A stretch of 64,000 nucleotides of DNA from the NCBI GenBank assembly GCA_051530055.1, contig CM121342.1:7812001-7876000 (forward strand), read 5' to 3'. Below are positions 53,501 through 63,657 of this stretch, piece by piece. A program made the position numbers and the translations under genes. The stretch's first letter is position 1. Every line of letters starts with the position of its first letter. The notes below the pieces were generated by a model that was given only the letters and a program-made list of their open reading frames with translations, was not told the DNA's origin and searched no databases. Origin of the DNA: Neoechinorhynchus agilis. Lineage: Eukaryota; Acanthocephala.

Positions 53501-56038
53501 CTCCATATGTCCATATAGACAAAAGCGTTATCACAAGAGAGTCCAATAAGAAGGAACGTTCCAGCCATGTTGATATATGGAAACAATTCAACCTGAAGGA
53601 TTACCCGGTAGACGGTGTAAGCACACGACATGGACAATCCAACATTTAGTACAGTGACCAAACAAATAAATAGGTTTCCAGTGTAGATCATTGAGACCGT
53701 TAGAGTGAGAAACACAGCTAGAGCCGTAAAGTACATGTCGTTCTTGACCTGTTGCATCGCAATGTATAAACGACTATGTGCCATGTTGACGGCCGTCAAT
53801 CGTAGAATTCGATGTTTGAGTGATGCTGAGTTTTTCTTGAGCCATTTTGTAATGGTAGTGAAATGAACATAACTTTGGTGATGAGCTGATTTTTGAGCTT
53901 CACTTTGTTGAAACGGCATAGACTCATAAATAAGAGACAACTCTGCTCCACTGATTTCAAGTTTCGGAGTAATCCAAATGGATGCGATCCATGCGCTGGA
54001 GGCATTCATAACAGTGAAATACTCAAGCGATTCGTAAATGGACGTATGAAAACAGGCTGATTGGCACATTTGTTGGTGCTGAAGATACAGTGCGCTTTCG
54101 GCTACGAGTTGTGGAATAATTGTTCGGTACAGACCTAGACATGATTTTAGAAGATTAACAAAACTATCGATCTGCTCGTCTGTTAGATTCGAACAATGAG
54201 TGTTAAAGTATCTAGCAGCTCCGGTTGCTACACTTCTCGGTCCTTCGGATTCTATGCTCGAATTCCCAAGTACTGCCATTAAATCGCTTCCATATTCACA
54301 TATTGATCTTATTAAAGTAGCAACGCTAATGCCTCCTTTAGGTACTGGTTCAAAATACAGCTGATACGATCGCCCTAAATGAGAAAATCGGTAGTCTCGG
54401 TGCACAATCATAAATCAGAAGAGACAAATGGATTGAACGACGATCGTGCTTTTTTTTAAATCTTACAACGAATCAAAAACCTTTATTCGTAGATGAAAAT
54501 AAGAACGACAATGGAGAACTAAACATATAGCTCACGATGATTCAGGGAAAAGGGTGTAAAAAAATTAAATATCGGTGTAATGTAACGTGAATAATAGTAA
54601 AAGGGTTCAGTAAAATTGCATATTTGTAACATGAGACACTCCTGTAAAAATCATTTCAACTGAACTTGAGTAACAGCTTTTATTCGATAAAAGGCTTATG
54701 GTGTATTTGCAAATCAAATTAATTGAAGTTTATTGACAGACTCCAAAAATTAATAAACTAATAAAATCCATTAGATAGGAGTCGGTAATTGTTATTTAGA
54801 TATAACAAAGGGTTTAGAAAACCTTTCAAATTCTGACCCGATTAAGCAAAAGCACACGATGTCAACTGCATTTATGACCATTTGTCTTGTTTCCAAAATA
54901 AAAAAAGTTGTGATAATTCCCAAATTCACTATTTCTCTCGTTTTCCTTCAAAATATATTGTTGTCCCTAGTAAGAATACGGATTTCTCCAGAATAAACTC
55001 TTCTATATAAAATACTGCACATTTTCTGTGTCTGCAATGTTTCTTTGCCAACCTAACATATTTTTTGTCTTTATCCTTAGTTTTTAGCATATTTGAGTAT
55101 TGTTGAAAAAAGACCTATAATCCTGATTTCTGTGTGAGCTTAATCTTTTTATGCCTGGGTGCGGGAATTCCGATTAAGAACCACTACATTAAAAGTTCCG
55201 TTATAATCTACTTTGAAATGCAACTAAAAAAACCTTTAAAGCAAAATTATCTAATTGCTTTAAAGCGAACCATGACATTTAAAATGAAATTTTCAAATAT
55301 AATCTAAATTAAATGGTAAAAAATGGTTCATCAAATAAACTCACTTAGGTCAAGAGGATATTGTGATTGGTTGCTAATACTTGCGCCGGTTCTTTGTTCC
55401 GCAATTGAATTCGTTGGAACAAGATTAAGCAGATCTGGTAGCATCATTGCACAATATTTGTTAGCATTAGAGGAGTTCATCATTATGATGATATCTGTAG
55501 TTGGAAGCGCTGAATTCTCATTAAATCCCAAAGCACAATCGTGAAGAAGATTGTTGATCGGTCCTTTTTCTGAACAAACTTCCGACGAAGGCATAGTATT
55601 GGTATGCGCAGAAACTTGTGCAATGCCCAAATCATTAAACACTCTGTTCTTGATTTCGATGAAGACTAACATCTTCCCGGTCATCGTATCGTTGCCATCA
55701 GCGTAGAATCCCTACACGAACAGTAGTTACAAGAGTGTTTAAAAAGAAAGCTTATACTTTCGCTGGATCGGAAAAGTCAGGTAGTTGATAAAGAGCCAGT
55801 CCGCATACTCCAGTTGTAAGAGCAAAACCAAGAACGATCGATACAACAATCCAAGGATGACCGGTTATTAACCGGCTATATCTAAAAAAATTTAGTTAAA
55901 AAAGACGTTTGCTTACCAACAAAAGAATACGTACGCTAGATTTACAGTTCGCTCAATACAGCATAGTCTAGATGCTATTTTTCGGTTAATATCGAGAACC
56001 GTTGATCTACTCGTGGGTTCATCTCCATGCTTAGTCAT
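50513..56038 (-). CDS. Dispatched / CHE-14-like RND transporter, multi-exon
   Basis: Dispatched proteins are 12-TM, sterol-sensing-domain RND proteins that release lipid-modified Hedgehog-type ligands from the plasma membrane; nematode CHE-14 acts in apical secretion. Exons (descending): 56038-55917 (MTKHGDEPTS start), 55875-55758, 55711-55345, 54395 to about 53470, 52990 to about 51930, about 51203-50513. The first three junctions keep phase exactly; the last donors are uncertain. Diagnostic pieces: DFSDPAKGFYADGND after TM1; TM4 LFPYINMAGTFLLIGLSCDN then AFVYMDIW; ATSATTAAAFFTN and LRFFGLYLG (TM5-6); FYVSNALVPFDLQ before TM7; LMGWRVNVMESIIMITAVGL then SVDFTVHYGV (TM10); MAAFTTFLAG and SFSQMGLFLMIIMMTSWA (TM11-12). 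About 1,090 residues, near family length. TM10 keeps GxxxD, but the TM4 pair usually written GxxxDD is GxxxDN. The inactive-looking N is worth noting; the gene is otherwise intact as far as I can read it. Confidence 0.88.
51204..51929 (-). other. Large intron of the Dispatched-like gene (approximate)
   Basis: AT-rich, no conserved frame. The exon ends before it (FDLQRLVAL) and after it (SSYKSWTTTMINGTY) are estimated from family alignment. Confidence 0.5.
52991..53469 (-). other. Intron region of the Dispatched-like gene (approximate)
   Basis: The acceptor at 52991 (TTACCAG then GACATGTC) is good. The matching donor after MDIWRKGENQ is unclear, so a short exon covering the usual ~15 residues before the TM5 region may be hidden here. 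The open frame that runs on (EALFVPKIDSLTSQ) does not look like the family. Confidence 0.45.
54396..55344 (-). other. Third intron of the Dispatched-like gene
   Basis: 949 bases, donor A|GTGAGT and acceptor CCGAG|AC, both in phase 1. AT-rich; no element recognised inside. Confidence 0.6.
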
Positions 56039-56574
56039 TCCTTTCACGGTCAGATCTGAAGAATGTGAGTTCCGTTATTAACACAGAGACGTAAGGAACA
56101 CGCTGCAGACATGACATCTTATCCGGGAAGCACGAGAGAGGCTGGCATTGCATAAATGGCGCACTAGACAATATTCGTTGAAAAAGATTGCGACGAAGTA
56201 CTGGAAGGACGTCCGTTTAAATTCATTTATTTGATCATTAATTTACGAGACTTTGTAGAAAATAAGGGAAAGTCACAATTGTACACTCGGTTTTCGTACG
56301 GTGCCCTAAAAACTAGAAGGTGATAATAAAAAATAGTACACATAAAGAAATTATCTTGTTGTTTGAAAAAAAGGAGAGAATTTAGTGATAAATTGTTCGT
56401 TCAAAAAATGACTCGAGATCGACTTTGAAACACAAAAACTTATGTCACATTCGAGAATAGGAAAATTGAAGGCGAAAAAACTACCGCTCATCTACAAATA
56501 GTAGCTTTTTATAAAGAAATATTCAAAGCTATCTTAAATGGAACGAAAGTTCGTGGTGTCCTGCGTCTTTTACT
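56039..56574. other. Upstream region of the Dispatched-like gene
   Basis: CATTCTTCAG ends about 18 bases before the ATG on the minus strand, a possible splice or trans-splice acceptor. No other gene or motif was seen. Confidence 0.35.
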
Positions 56575-56950
56575 AACAAACAACCTTGATAAACGCGTAC
56601 AAGATTGTGCCTCCGAAATCAATCGGATTTTAAAAATAAAATCATTTTTATAATTTTGGTGAAAATATACTCCGCCGGCCATAACCTATATTTGATTTAT
56701 AGGGGAAATATTTCGCAGAGGAGGTAACCTTGCCTCATCCATCAGTCATTGTTGGTGAGTTTTAGATGAGGCAAGGTTACCTCCTATGCGAAATATCTCA
56801 AATCAAAATCAAATATAGGTTATGACCGGCGGATTATTTTCACCAAAATTATAAACTTTGACTAACCCGAAGGATTTTCTCCAGCGATGAAAATCATTTT
56901 AATTTCCACGCGCCAGAAAACAACCTATATGAACAATTCAATCTTCAAAC
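56575..56950. mobile_element. MITE type 3 nested in a MITE type 2
   Basis: Outer element: AACAACCTTGATAAACGCGT..AAGATTGTGCC..GATTTTAAAAATAAAATCAT at the left and GAAAATCATTTTAATTTCCA..CCAGAAAACAACC..ATTCAATCTTCAAAC at the right, both also present in the element at 15923-16130. Inner element 56649-56853: TATAATTTTGGTGAAAATA, CCGCCGGCCATAACCTATAT, GAGGTAACCTTGCCTCATC, then the same in reverse, ending CACCAAAATTATA. Confidence 0.8.
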
Positions 56951-58764
56951 ATCTGATGTAGCCATTGAAACAAAAATGTTTCGGGATAAAATGCATTGTA
57001 CTGAAATAATCAGTCATCTAAAAAGGATTTGAGTTATTGGGTACGCGGAATCGCCATTACCGATAGTCAGGGACCGTATAAGAAAACAATGCTTCCTCTT
57101 TAGAAAAATTTCAATCTAATGAAATACGTTTTATCCGGGATCTGACGAGGTTCGCGAAACGTCTTGAATAAACTTAAGTACTCACATAGGTAGATTTTCC
57201 AACGCATTTTATTCCTTTCTTTTGGAAATTACTGATCCATCAGGCTTGTGGCATCAGATTCACATGAGCACAACAATCGCAATCCCAACTGCTTTCATCC
57301 CACCAAAAATTACAAATTTAAATTAAGTCGTTCGGTTCACCTTTTTTCTCCTATGATGAACGTTAACTTTAATAATTCCAATCACATTCCCCGCGGTACC
57401 TCCTCAAATATCGACATCTCTACAAAATAACTAAAAAAATCCGTGTTGCAGAATTCAATATCGAAATTCTTGATCTTTTTTATCTCCCTCAGCTTCGATC
57501 TGTCGAATTTCGAAAACATATCACCGGAACCATTCAGTTTTCAATGCATTCTACTCTTCTGCCTTATTTAAATAAAAATACAAATTAGATCAATTGTCAT
57601 ACACTTAAAAGCTAAGTAGCACTGCAAAAACAATATACGGATCGAGGAGTTTTGCCTTGAGTTGTTCTAAGATGTATTTATGAGACGTATAAGCATAAAA
57701 AGATGTACTTTTATCTTTTGACATTTTTCTAGCAAACAAAATTCGCTATCAGAAAAACGGCAGCAATGTCCGCTTAAACCAACGAATTATGATGTTTTTG
57801 AAAATTAATGCGATTGCGTTGTGTAGCAGAAGTGATACCAGTTGAATTTTTTTTAAATAATATTGCTCTAGAAAAGTAAAAGCTATAAACATAAGTTTTG
57901 AATGTTCATCCAAGCTCCAATTTGCTTTTTTAGTCTCAATTGTAGCTGTTAATGGAATGATCGTCCGGATACCAAGAGTTTTCCGGCGAACTTTGTGCAC
58001 AGCTATTGACATATTTCTTCAAATCACTGAACATCCGCCGTATTTAATATGCAGAATATTCGGAAATAAAACATTCAAAGATAAAACTACATATTTCTGC
58101 GTCGTGTGCTCTCAATCTGTTCGCATTTGGATCAAAAGACATTTGGTTACGTCTTCCATGAAAGCCTAATGATTCCCTATTAACTCCGTTGCTGGATTCG
58201 ACAACCTCGAATCAACATCACAGAGTCCTATTAGCTGAATTTATTTCATATACAACCAAACCAGCTTCTAAAAATAGTCCTCACAACCTATCTTAAAGAT
58301 TTGCCTTTGTCAAACCTCAATTATGCGACTTTTTAGGTCACAAATTAGCATATAAATGACAGAAAAATTTGGTAGCATTTCAAACTACTTTCAATTCGCA
58401 AACGACACTTATTTTCTAGGTATATTTTTTCGAAGCTATGGGTTTCCCAAAAAATTAAGATTATTAAAATCCTAAAACAAAAGGCAACCAACTAAAAAGC
58501 AGTTCTTTAAAAAGCGCCGTAAAATATGATTTTTATTACAGTAAGAAAAGGGAACAATATCATGATTTATTTGCCTTTTACATTAAGACGGCTTCGATTA
58601 TCTCATTTTTCTCCAAAGTCAAAGAAATAAGGAGAATTGATTGAAAATATTTAGGTATGCAATAAAAATCTGACGTTAGAGAGATATAATAATAAACAAT
58701 GCAGACGATGCCAATATTAGGATCAATATTATTATTTTGGTCGTTTGTCAATAAACGAGAAAGA
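56951..58764. other. Non-coding, with MITE type 1 pieces
   Basis: 57140-57200 (GGTTCGCGAAACGTCTTGAA) and 57360-57425 (AATAATTCCAATCACATTCC, ATATCGACATCTC) are arms of MITE type 1. An 87-residue minus-strand frame at 57749-58012 has no recognisable domain. Otherwise AT-rich with nothing seen. Confidence 0.4.
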
Positions 58765-59157
58765 GATCGCGTTAAAGAGACGAATGTATATATTTCGATT
58801 GATTGTAAATCGAAATATATACATTGTCGATATGTGAAGACGAGGTATCGAAGAATTATTGTTTAGAAGTCTTCACCTAATAAAGAGTTTTCTTAAAAAC
58901 GTTTATGGTTGATGAACCTGACGAGGTATCGTAGAACGTTTTAAACTCTTTATCGGATGAAGACTTTTAAACAATCAGTCGAAATATTCATTCGACTTTA
59001 ATGATCCCTCTCTCTAGACATGATTGTTCGTTCCCGGGTTCCCGAGTCAAAACGAACAATCATGTCTTGTGTTTGTCACAAATGCCTTAGATTGAATTTA
59101 TCAAATGACTCTGATTTAATTAATCGATACATATAAATTCGTCTCTTTAACGCGATC
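58765..59157. mobile_element. Inverted-repeat element with a nested MITE type 1
   Basis: GATCGCGTTAAAGAGACGAA at 58765 returns inverted at 59138-59157 (TTCGTCTCTTTAACGCGATC). Inside the left part, TATATATTTCGATTGATTG and its reverse form a hairpin; 58826-58985 is a MITE type 1 (TTGTTTAGAAGTCTTCACC ... GATGAAGACTTTTAAACAA); 59018-59067 is a 17-base hairpin (AGACATGATTGTTCGTT / AACGAACAATCATGTCT). Confidence 0.75.
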
Positions 59158-59907
59158 ACGTGTAACATTCAGTCAAAATATTGATCAATTATTTCTTTTA
59201 GTAGACCTTTTCCACTTAAAACACATGAGGTTAGGACACAAATTTATAATTCTTAAAAAGAAGTTCTCATCTTCTCCTCTCGGGTGTCGAAAAGCGAAAA
59301 AAATTACAATATTGGTCCTAACCACACCCGAACGCAATCCTTAATAAGACCAAGATCAATAATTAAAATATTAAGAAAATTCATAAGGTTTTTTGTTCGA
59401 TCAAGATGATCACAAGCTGAATCCACGGCAAAGAAAGTGTGCGATAGACCCCAAAAATTGAATTTAGGCAATAATTAACACGTTAAATGAGAGCCTCAGA
59501 CATAAAGTACAACTTTTTTTTGGATTAAAGTTTAACATTTATAATATAACGTACCGTCGTCCATTGAGCGGAAATGAAATTTATTAACCTCGAGAATAAT
59601 GGCGTTATCCATGTTAGAATTATTGCTTAGGTCTACACCCAGTAAATGAATATTTATTAAAGACGTTCTGCGAACCTCCTCACATATCGACATTGTTATC
59701 TATATTACTTTCTCCAAAACAATTAAAAAAGGTCAATTAAAGAATTTGAAAATTGCGATCGTCCATCGAATTTTTGTGAAACATGTATAAGTTTATTTAA
59801 TTCATTACAAGTATCGAATGCAATAGAATCTCAAAAAGCGAAGAAATCGATATTACGTGTATTAAAGGTTTGAAATGACCAATTGAACACAGTGCTTGAA
59901 TAAACAT
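59158..59907. other. Non-coding, with a MITE type 1 piece at 59620-59693
   Basis: TTAGAATTATTGCTTAGGTC..ACATATCGACATTG marks a shortened MITE type 1. Nothing else recognised. Confidence 0.45.
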
Positions 59908-60264
59908 CTATTGAAAATACAAAACAATTGCTTTAAAGGGAAATGAAGGTGAAGAGATCAATAAAAAATCATGAATTTTAGCGATAACAAAAAAAGAAAC
60001 GACGACGTACAGAACCATGGATACTAATGGAGACAAATATGGGACGCGAGCACGCGCGGACACGAATACTACAGCGCAAGTTAATCCGAACGAATACAAC
60101 TTTGAATACAACAACAAACAAAGAAGCGGGTACTCGTCGACACTGTTGAACTGGTCATCATTACAAGACTGATTTTGAGCATGGCAGAGTTTGTACATTT
60201 CTGTAGCTGTAACGAGGTGTCCTAGTGGACCTTCGGTCCCGAATATCTCTTTTTCAACTTCCAA
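59908..60264 (-). CDS. Small membrane protein, C-terminal exon
   Basis: An open stretch of ~118 residues ending at 59908. It must begin at an acceptor, because a stop lies just before it; TTGGAAG|TTGAAAAAG at about 60257 fits. Residues run EVEKEIFGTEGPLGHLVTAT, then a polar part with two Cys (KLCHAQNQSCNDDQF), and two hydrophobic segments (LLCLLLYSKLYSFGLTCAVV and LVSMVLYVVVSFFVIAKI), so it looks like a two-pass membrane protein. A candidate upstream exon is about 60313-60386, which reads YPDTSGSLDTSSRGVGGRFI and ends at A|GTGAGT in the right phase. Family unknown. The first ~25 codons are also present in each unit of the tandem array to the right. Confidence 0.45.
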   Translation of the reverse strand: MEVEKEIFGTEGPLGHLVTATEMYKLCHAQNQSCNDDQFNSVDEYPLLCLLLYSKLYSFGLTCAVVFVSARARVPYLSPLVSMVLYVVVSFFVIAKIHDFLLISSPSFPFKAIVLYFQ

Positions 60265-62716
60265 TTATCCAATATCCACGATCGCCGATGACTCACACGG
60301 CCGAAGGAAGGAGGAAACTCACTGATGAATCTCCCGCCTACTCCTCGGGAGGAGGTATCTAAGGATCCGGAGGTATCCGGGTACAAAACTCATATTCGCA
60401 TATTGTTCAGGGGAAGTCGTTCAATAACTTCCCTAAAGAAAGATGTCGGTTTTGTTGTGTGACTAAAAGGACAAAGCCGAGAAAGGGATTCTCACAAAAC
60501 TTAATTAATATAGCCAACTTGTCAGTAGACATAAGAGAATTGAACACTTAGCCCAAGACAATAAAAGTGGCAGAGTTTGTATATTTCTGTAGCTGTAACG
60601 AAGTGTCCTAGTGGAACTCGGTCCCGAATATCTCTTTTTCAACTTCCAAATATCCAATATATATGATCGCCGATAACTAAAACGGCCGAAGGTGGGAGGA
60701 AACTCACTGATGAATCTCCCGCCTACTCTTCGGGAGGAGGTATCTGAGGATCCGGAGGTATCCGGGTACAAAACTCATATTCACGTGTGGTTAAGGGAAG
60801 TCACTCAATGACTTCCCTAGAGAAAGATATTGGTTTTGTTGTGTGACCAAAAGGACAAAGCCGAGAAAGGAATTCTCACAAAACCTAATTAATATAGCCA
60901 ACTTGTCAGTAGACATAAGAGAATTGAACACTTAGCGCAAGACAATAAAACTGGCAGAGTTTGTATATTTCTGTAGCTGTAACGAGGTGTCCTAGTGGAC
61001 GTCGGTCCCGAATATCTCTTTTTCAACTTCCAATTATCCAATATCCACGATCGCCGATGACTCACACGGCCGAAGGCAGGAGGAAACTCACTGATGAATC
61101 TCCCGCCTACTCCTCGGGAGGAGGTATCTAAGGATCCGGAGGTATCCGGGTACAAAACTCATATTCGCATATTGTTCAGGGAAGTCGTTCAATAACTTCC
61201 CTAAAGAAAGATATCGGTTTTGTTGTGTGACTAAAATAACAAAGCCGAGAAAGGATTCTCACAAAAACTTAATTAATATAGCCAACTTGTCAGTAGACAT
61301 AAGAGAATTGAACACTTAGCCCAAGACAATAAAAGTGGCAGAGTTTGTATATTTCTGTAGCTGTAACGAGGTGTCCTAGTGGACGTCGGTCCCGAATATC
61401 TCTTTTTCAACTTCCAATTATCCAATATCCACGATCGCCGATGACTCACACGGCCAGTGGGAGGAAACTCGCAGTGAATCTCGCCTACTCCTCGGGAGGA
61501 GGTATCTAAGGATCCGGAGGTATCCGGGTACAAAACTCATATTCGCATATTGTTCAGGGAAGTCGTTCAATAACTTCCCTAAAGAAGATATCGGTTTTGT
61601 TGTGTGACTAAAAGGACAAAGCGAAGGTTACTCACAAACTTAATTAATATAGCCAACTTGTCAGTAGACATAAGAGAATTGAACACTTAGCCCAAGACAA
61701 TAAAAGTGGCAGAGTTTGTATATTTCTGTAGCTGTAACGATGTTTCCTAGTGGACCTCGGTCCCGAATATCTCTTTTTCAACTTCCAATTATCCAATATC
61801 CACGATAGCCGATGACTCACACGGCCGAAGGTAGGAGGAAACTCACTGATGAATCTCCCGCCTACTCCTCGGGAGGAGGTATCTGAGGATCCGGGGGTAT
61901 CCGGGTACAAAACTCATATTCAGGTGTGGTTAAGGGAAGTCGTTCAATCACTTCCCTAAAGAAAGATATCGGTTTTGTTGTGTGACCAAAAGGACAAAGC
62001 CGAGAAAGGGATTCTCACAAAACTTAATTTATACAGCCAACTTTTCAGTAGACATAAGAGAATTGAACACTTAGCCCAAGACAATAAAACTGGCAGAGTT
62101 TGTATATTTCTGTAGCTGTAACGATGTTTCCTAGTGGACCTCGGTCCCGAATATCTCTTTTTCAACTTGCAATTATCCAACATCAACGATCGCCGATGAC
62201 TCACACGGTTGAAGGTAGGAGGAAACTCACTGATGAATCTGACGCCTACTCCTCGGGAGGAGGTATCTGAGGATCCGGAGGTATCCGGGTACAAAACTCA
62301 TATTCACGTGTGGTTAAGGGAAGTCGTTCAATCACTTCCCTAAAGCAAGATATCGGTTTGGTTGTGTGACGAAAATGTGAAAGCCGAGAAAGGGATTCTC
62401 ACAAAACTTAATTAATATAGCCAACTTTTCAGCAGACATAAGAGAATTGAACACTTAGCCCAAGACAATAAAAGTGGCAGAGTTTGTATATTTCTGTAGC
62501 TGTAACGATGTTTCCTAGTGGACCTCGGTCCCGAATATCTCTTTTTCAACTTCCAATTATCCAATTATACGATCGCCGATGACTAACACGGCCGAAGGTA
62601 GGAGGAAACTCACTGATGAATCTCCCGCCTACTCCTCGGGAGGAGGTATCTAAGGATCCGGAGGTATCCGGGTACAAAACTCATATTCGCATATTGTTCA
62701 GGGAAGTCGTTCAATA
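60225..62716 (-). repeat. ~384-bp tandem array, about 6.5-7 units
   Basis: The marker TTCCAATTATCC(AATAT) recurs near 60258, 60643, 61027, 61411, 61784, 62168 and 62549: spacings of 385, 384, 384, 373, 384 and 381. Each unit contains the minus-strand sequence of the exon start EVEKEIFGT, a candidate exon YPDTSGS..DTSSRGVGG with a GTGAGT donor, and a hairpin GGGAAGTCNNTNNANNACTT(CCC). The gene-proximal copy reads GACCGAAGGTCC where the others have one base fewer (GACCGAGGTCC or GACCGACGTCC), so only the first keeps the coding frame. The array looks like a recent amplification of a gene's 5' exons. Confidence 0.85.
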
Positions 62717-62957
62717 ACTTCTCAGATAGCCGTGTGTGGATGATAACTTCAGCACTTAGAATAAATATATTAGCGGCTAGTCAGACTTCAAAAAATAAAA
62801 TAATACGAGGATAATTGTCGGCAAGTTGAGAAACTGAAATGAACGACACATTGATGAAATCATGAAGACGCGTATAAGTATTTGAATGAACGACAAATGG
62901 GCGAGAGTACACACCATGCTGCTATTTAAAAAACAGTCGCTTCATTTTATGGCGATA
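62717..62957 (-). other. Probable 3' UTR/intergenic of the kinesin gene
   Basis: No open frame. No clear minus-strand AATAAA was identified. Confidence 0.3.
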
Positions 62958-63657
62958 TCAAATCAGGGGGAACATTTTCTTTTTAGAAGTTCTGTTTCGC
63001 CGTTTTCGACCGCGTTGGCATTCAATCTCAATTTCATCAGTACTCGTAGATTTAATAGAACCGTGAGCCTTTGGTGTACCTTTCTTCTTTTTGCTTACGA
63101 TCAAATTAATTCCGGCAATAGCTTGCAATACACTCTCGTATTCACTTGAATCCGATGATCCGTAGTTTTGGTTCAATACTGAACAATCGTTGCAACATTT
63201 TTCACTACTCCTTGTATTCGTTCGTACTGCTCGCGATGTGTACTTCATTGATTTCTTTTTAAACGTCAAAACGTTTTTGTCGTTAAACTGGCTAACACTT
63301 GAGGTGCTGGACTTTGTTTTTCTTCTGATCGTATCACCGGATTTCAAATCGTAGAAAAACGCTACAGGCTTTCTTGGTAAAATACATTTACCTTTGAATG
63401 TGATTGATCGTCGGGCTGCTATCCTCATGAGACTAAAAAATTATTTGAAAATGGAAGTTATTGAGACCGCACTACCTATCGCAGTATTTTAAGCAATTTT
63501 CAGTATAGTCAACACAGCTTTGACCATCAACTACGTTGATCATAAATATCGAGCTGACATTACCGCAAAGTGCGTCTCTTAGAACCATTGATACTTTGCT
63601 TTGTCGATAGGGAATATGACTGGAGCCATTATCGAGTTTTCGAATACATTCCTTAAG
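62958..63657 (-). CDS. Divergent kinesin-like protein, last two exons (partial)
   Basis: Exon 63657-63476 starts after ATTTCTAG and ends AG|GTAGTG; exon 63432-62958 starts after TTTTTTAG. Phase is kept. The first encodes the end of a kinesin motor: LKECIRKLDNG, HIPYRQSKVSMVLRDALCGN, SIFMINVVDGQSCVDYTENC and LKYCD, matching LKECIRAL, HIPFRxSKLTxVLRDSFxGN and xxTLNTLRYADR of kinesins, closest by eye to kinesin-13 (MCAK/KLP-7). The normal MIAxISP and TLxxLRYA are weakened (MINVVDG, ENCLKYC), so the motor is divergent. The second exon (~157 residues) is a basic Ser/Lys tail with no coiled coil: ITFKGKCILPRKPVAFFYDL, DTIRRKTKSS, and a Lys/Arg-rich end (RGRKRRNRTSKKK). The N-terminal exons, including the ATP site, lie beyond the right edge or were not found. 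Confidence 0.75.

Noticed and set aside
57749-58012. 87-residue minus-strand frame
   Set aside because: No domain, no splice support, AT-rich surroundings; probably chance.
60505-62294. Five separate ~88-residue genes (YPDTSGSSDTSS...)
   Set aside because: They are the same part of each 384-bp unit and have no ATG at the proposed start; reported as one tandem array.
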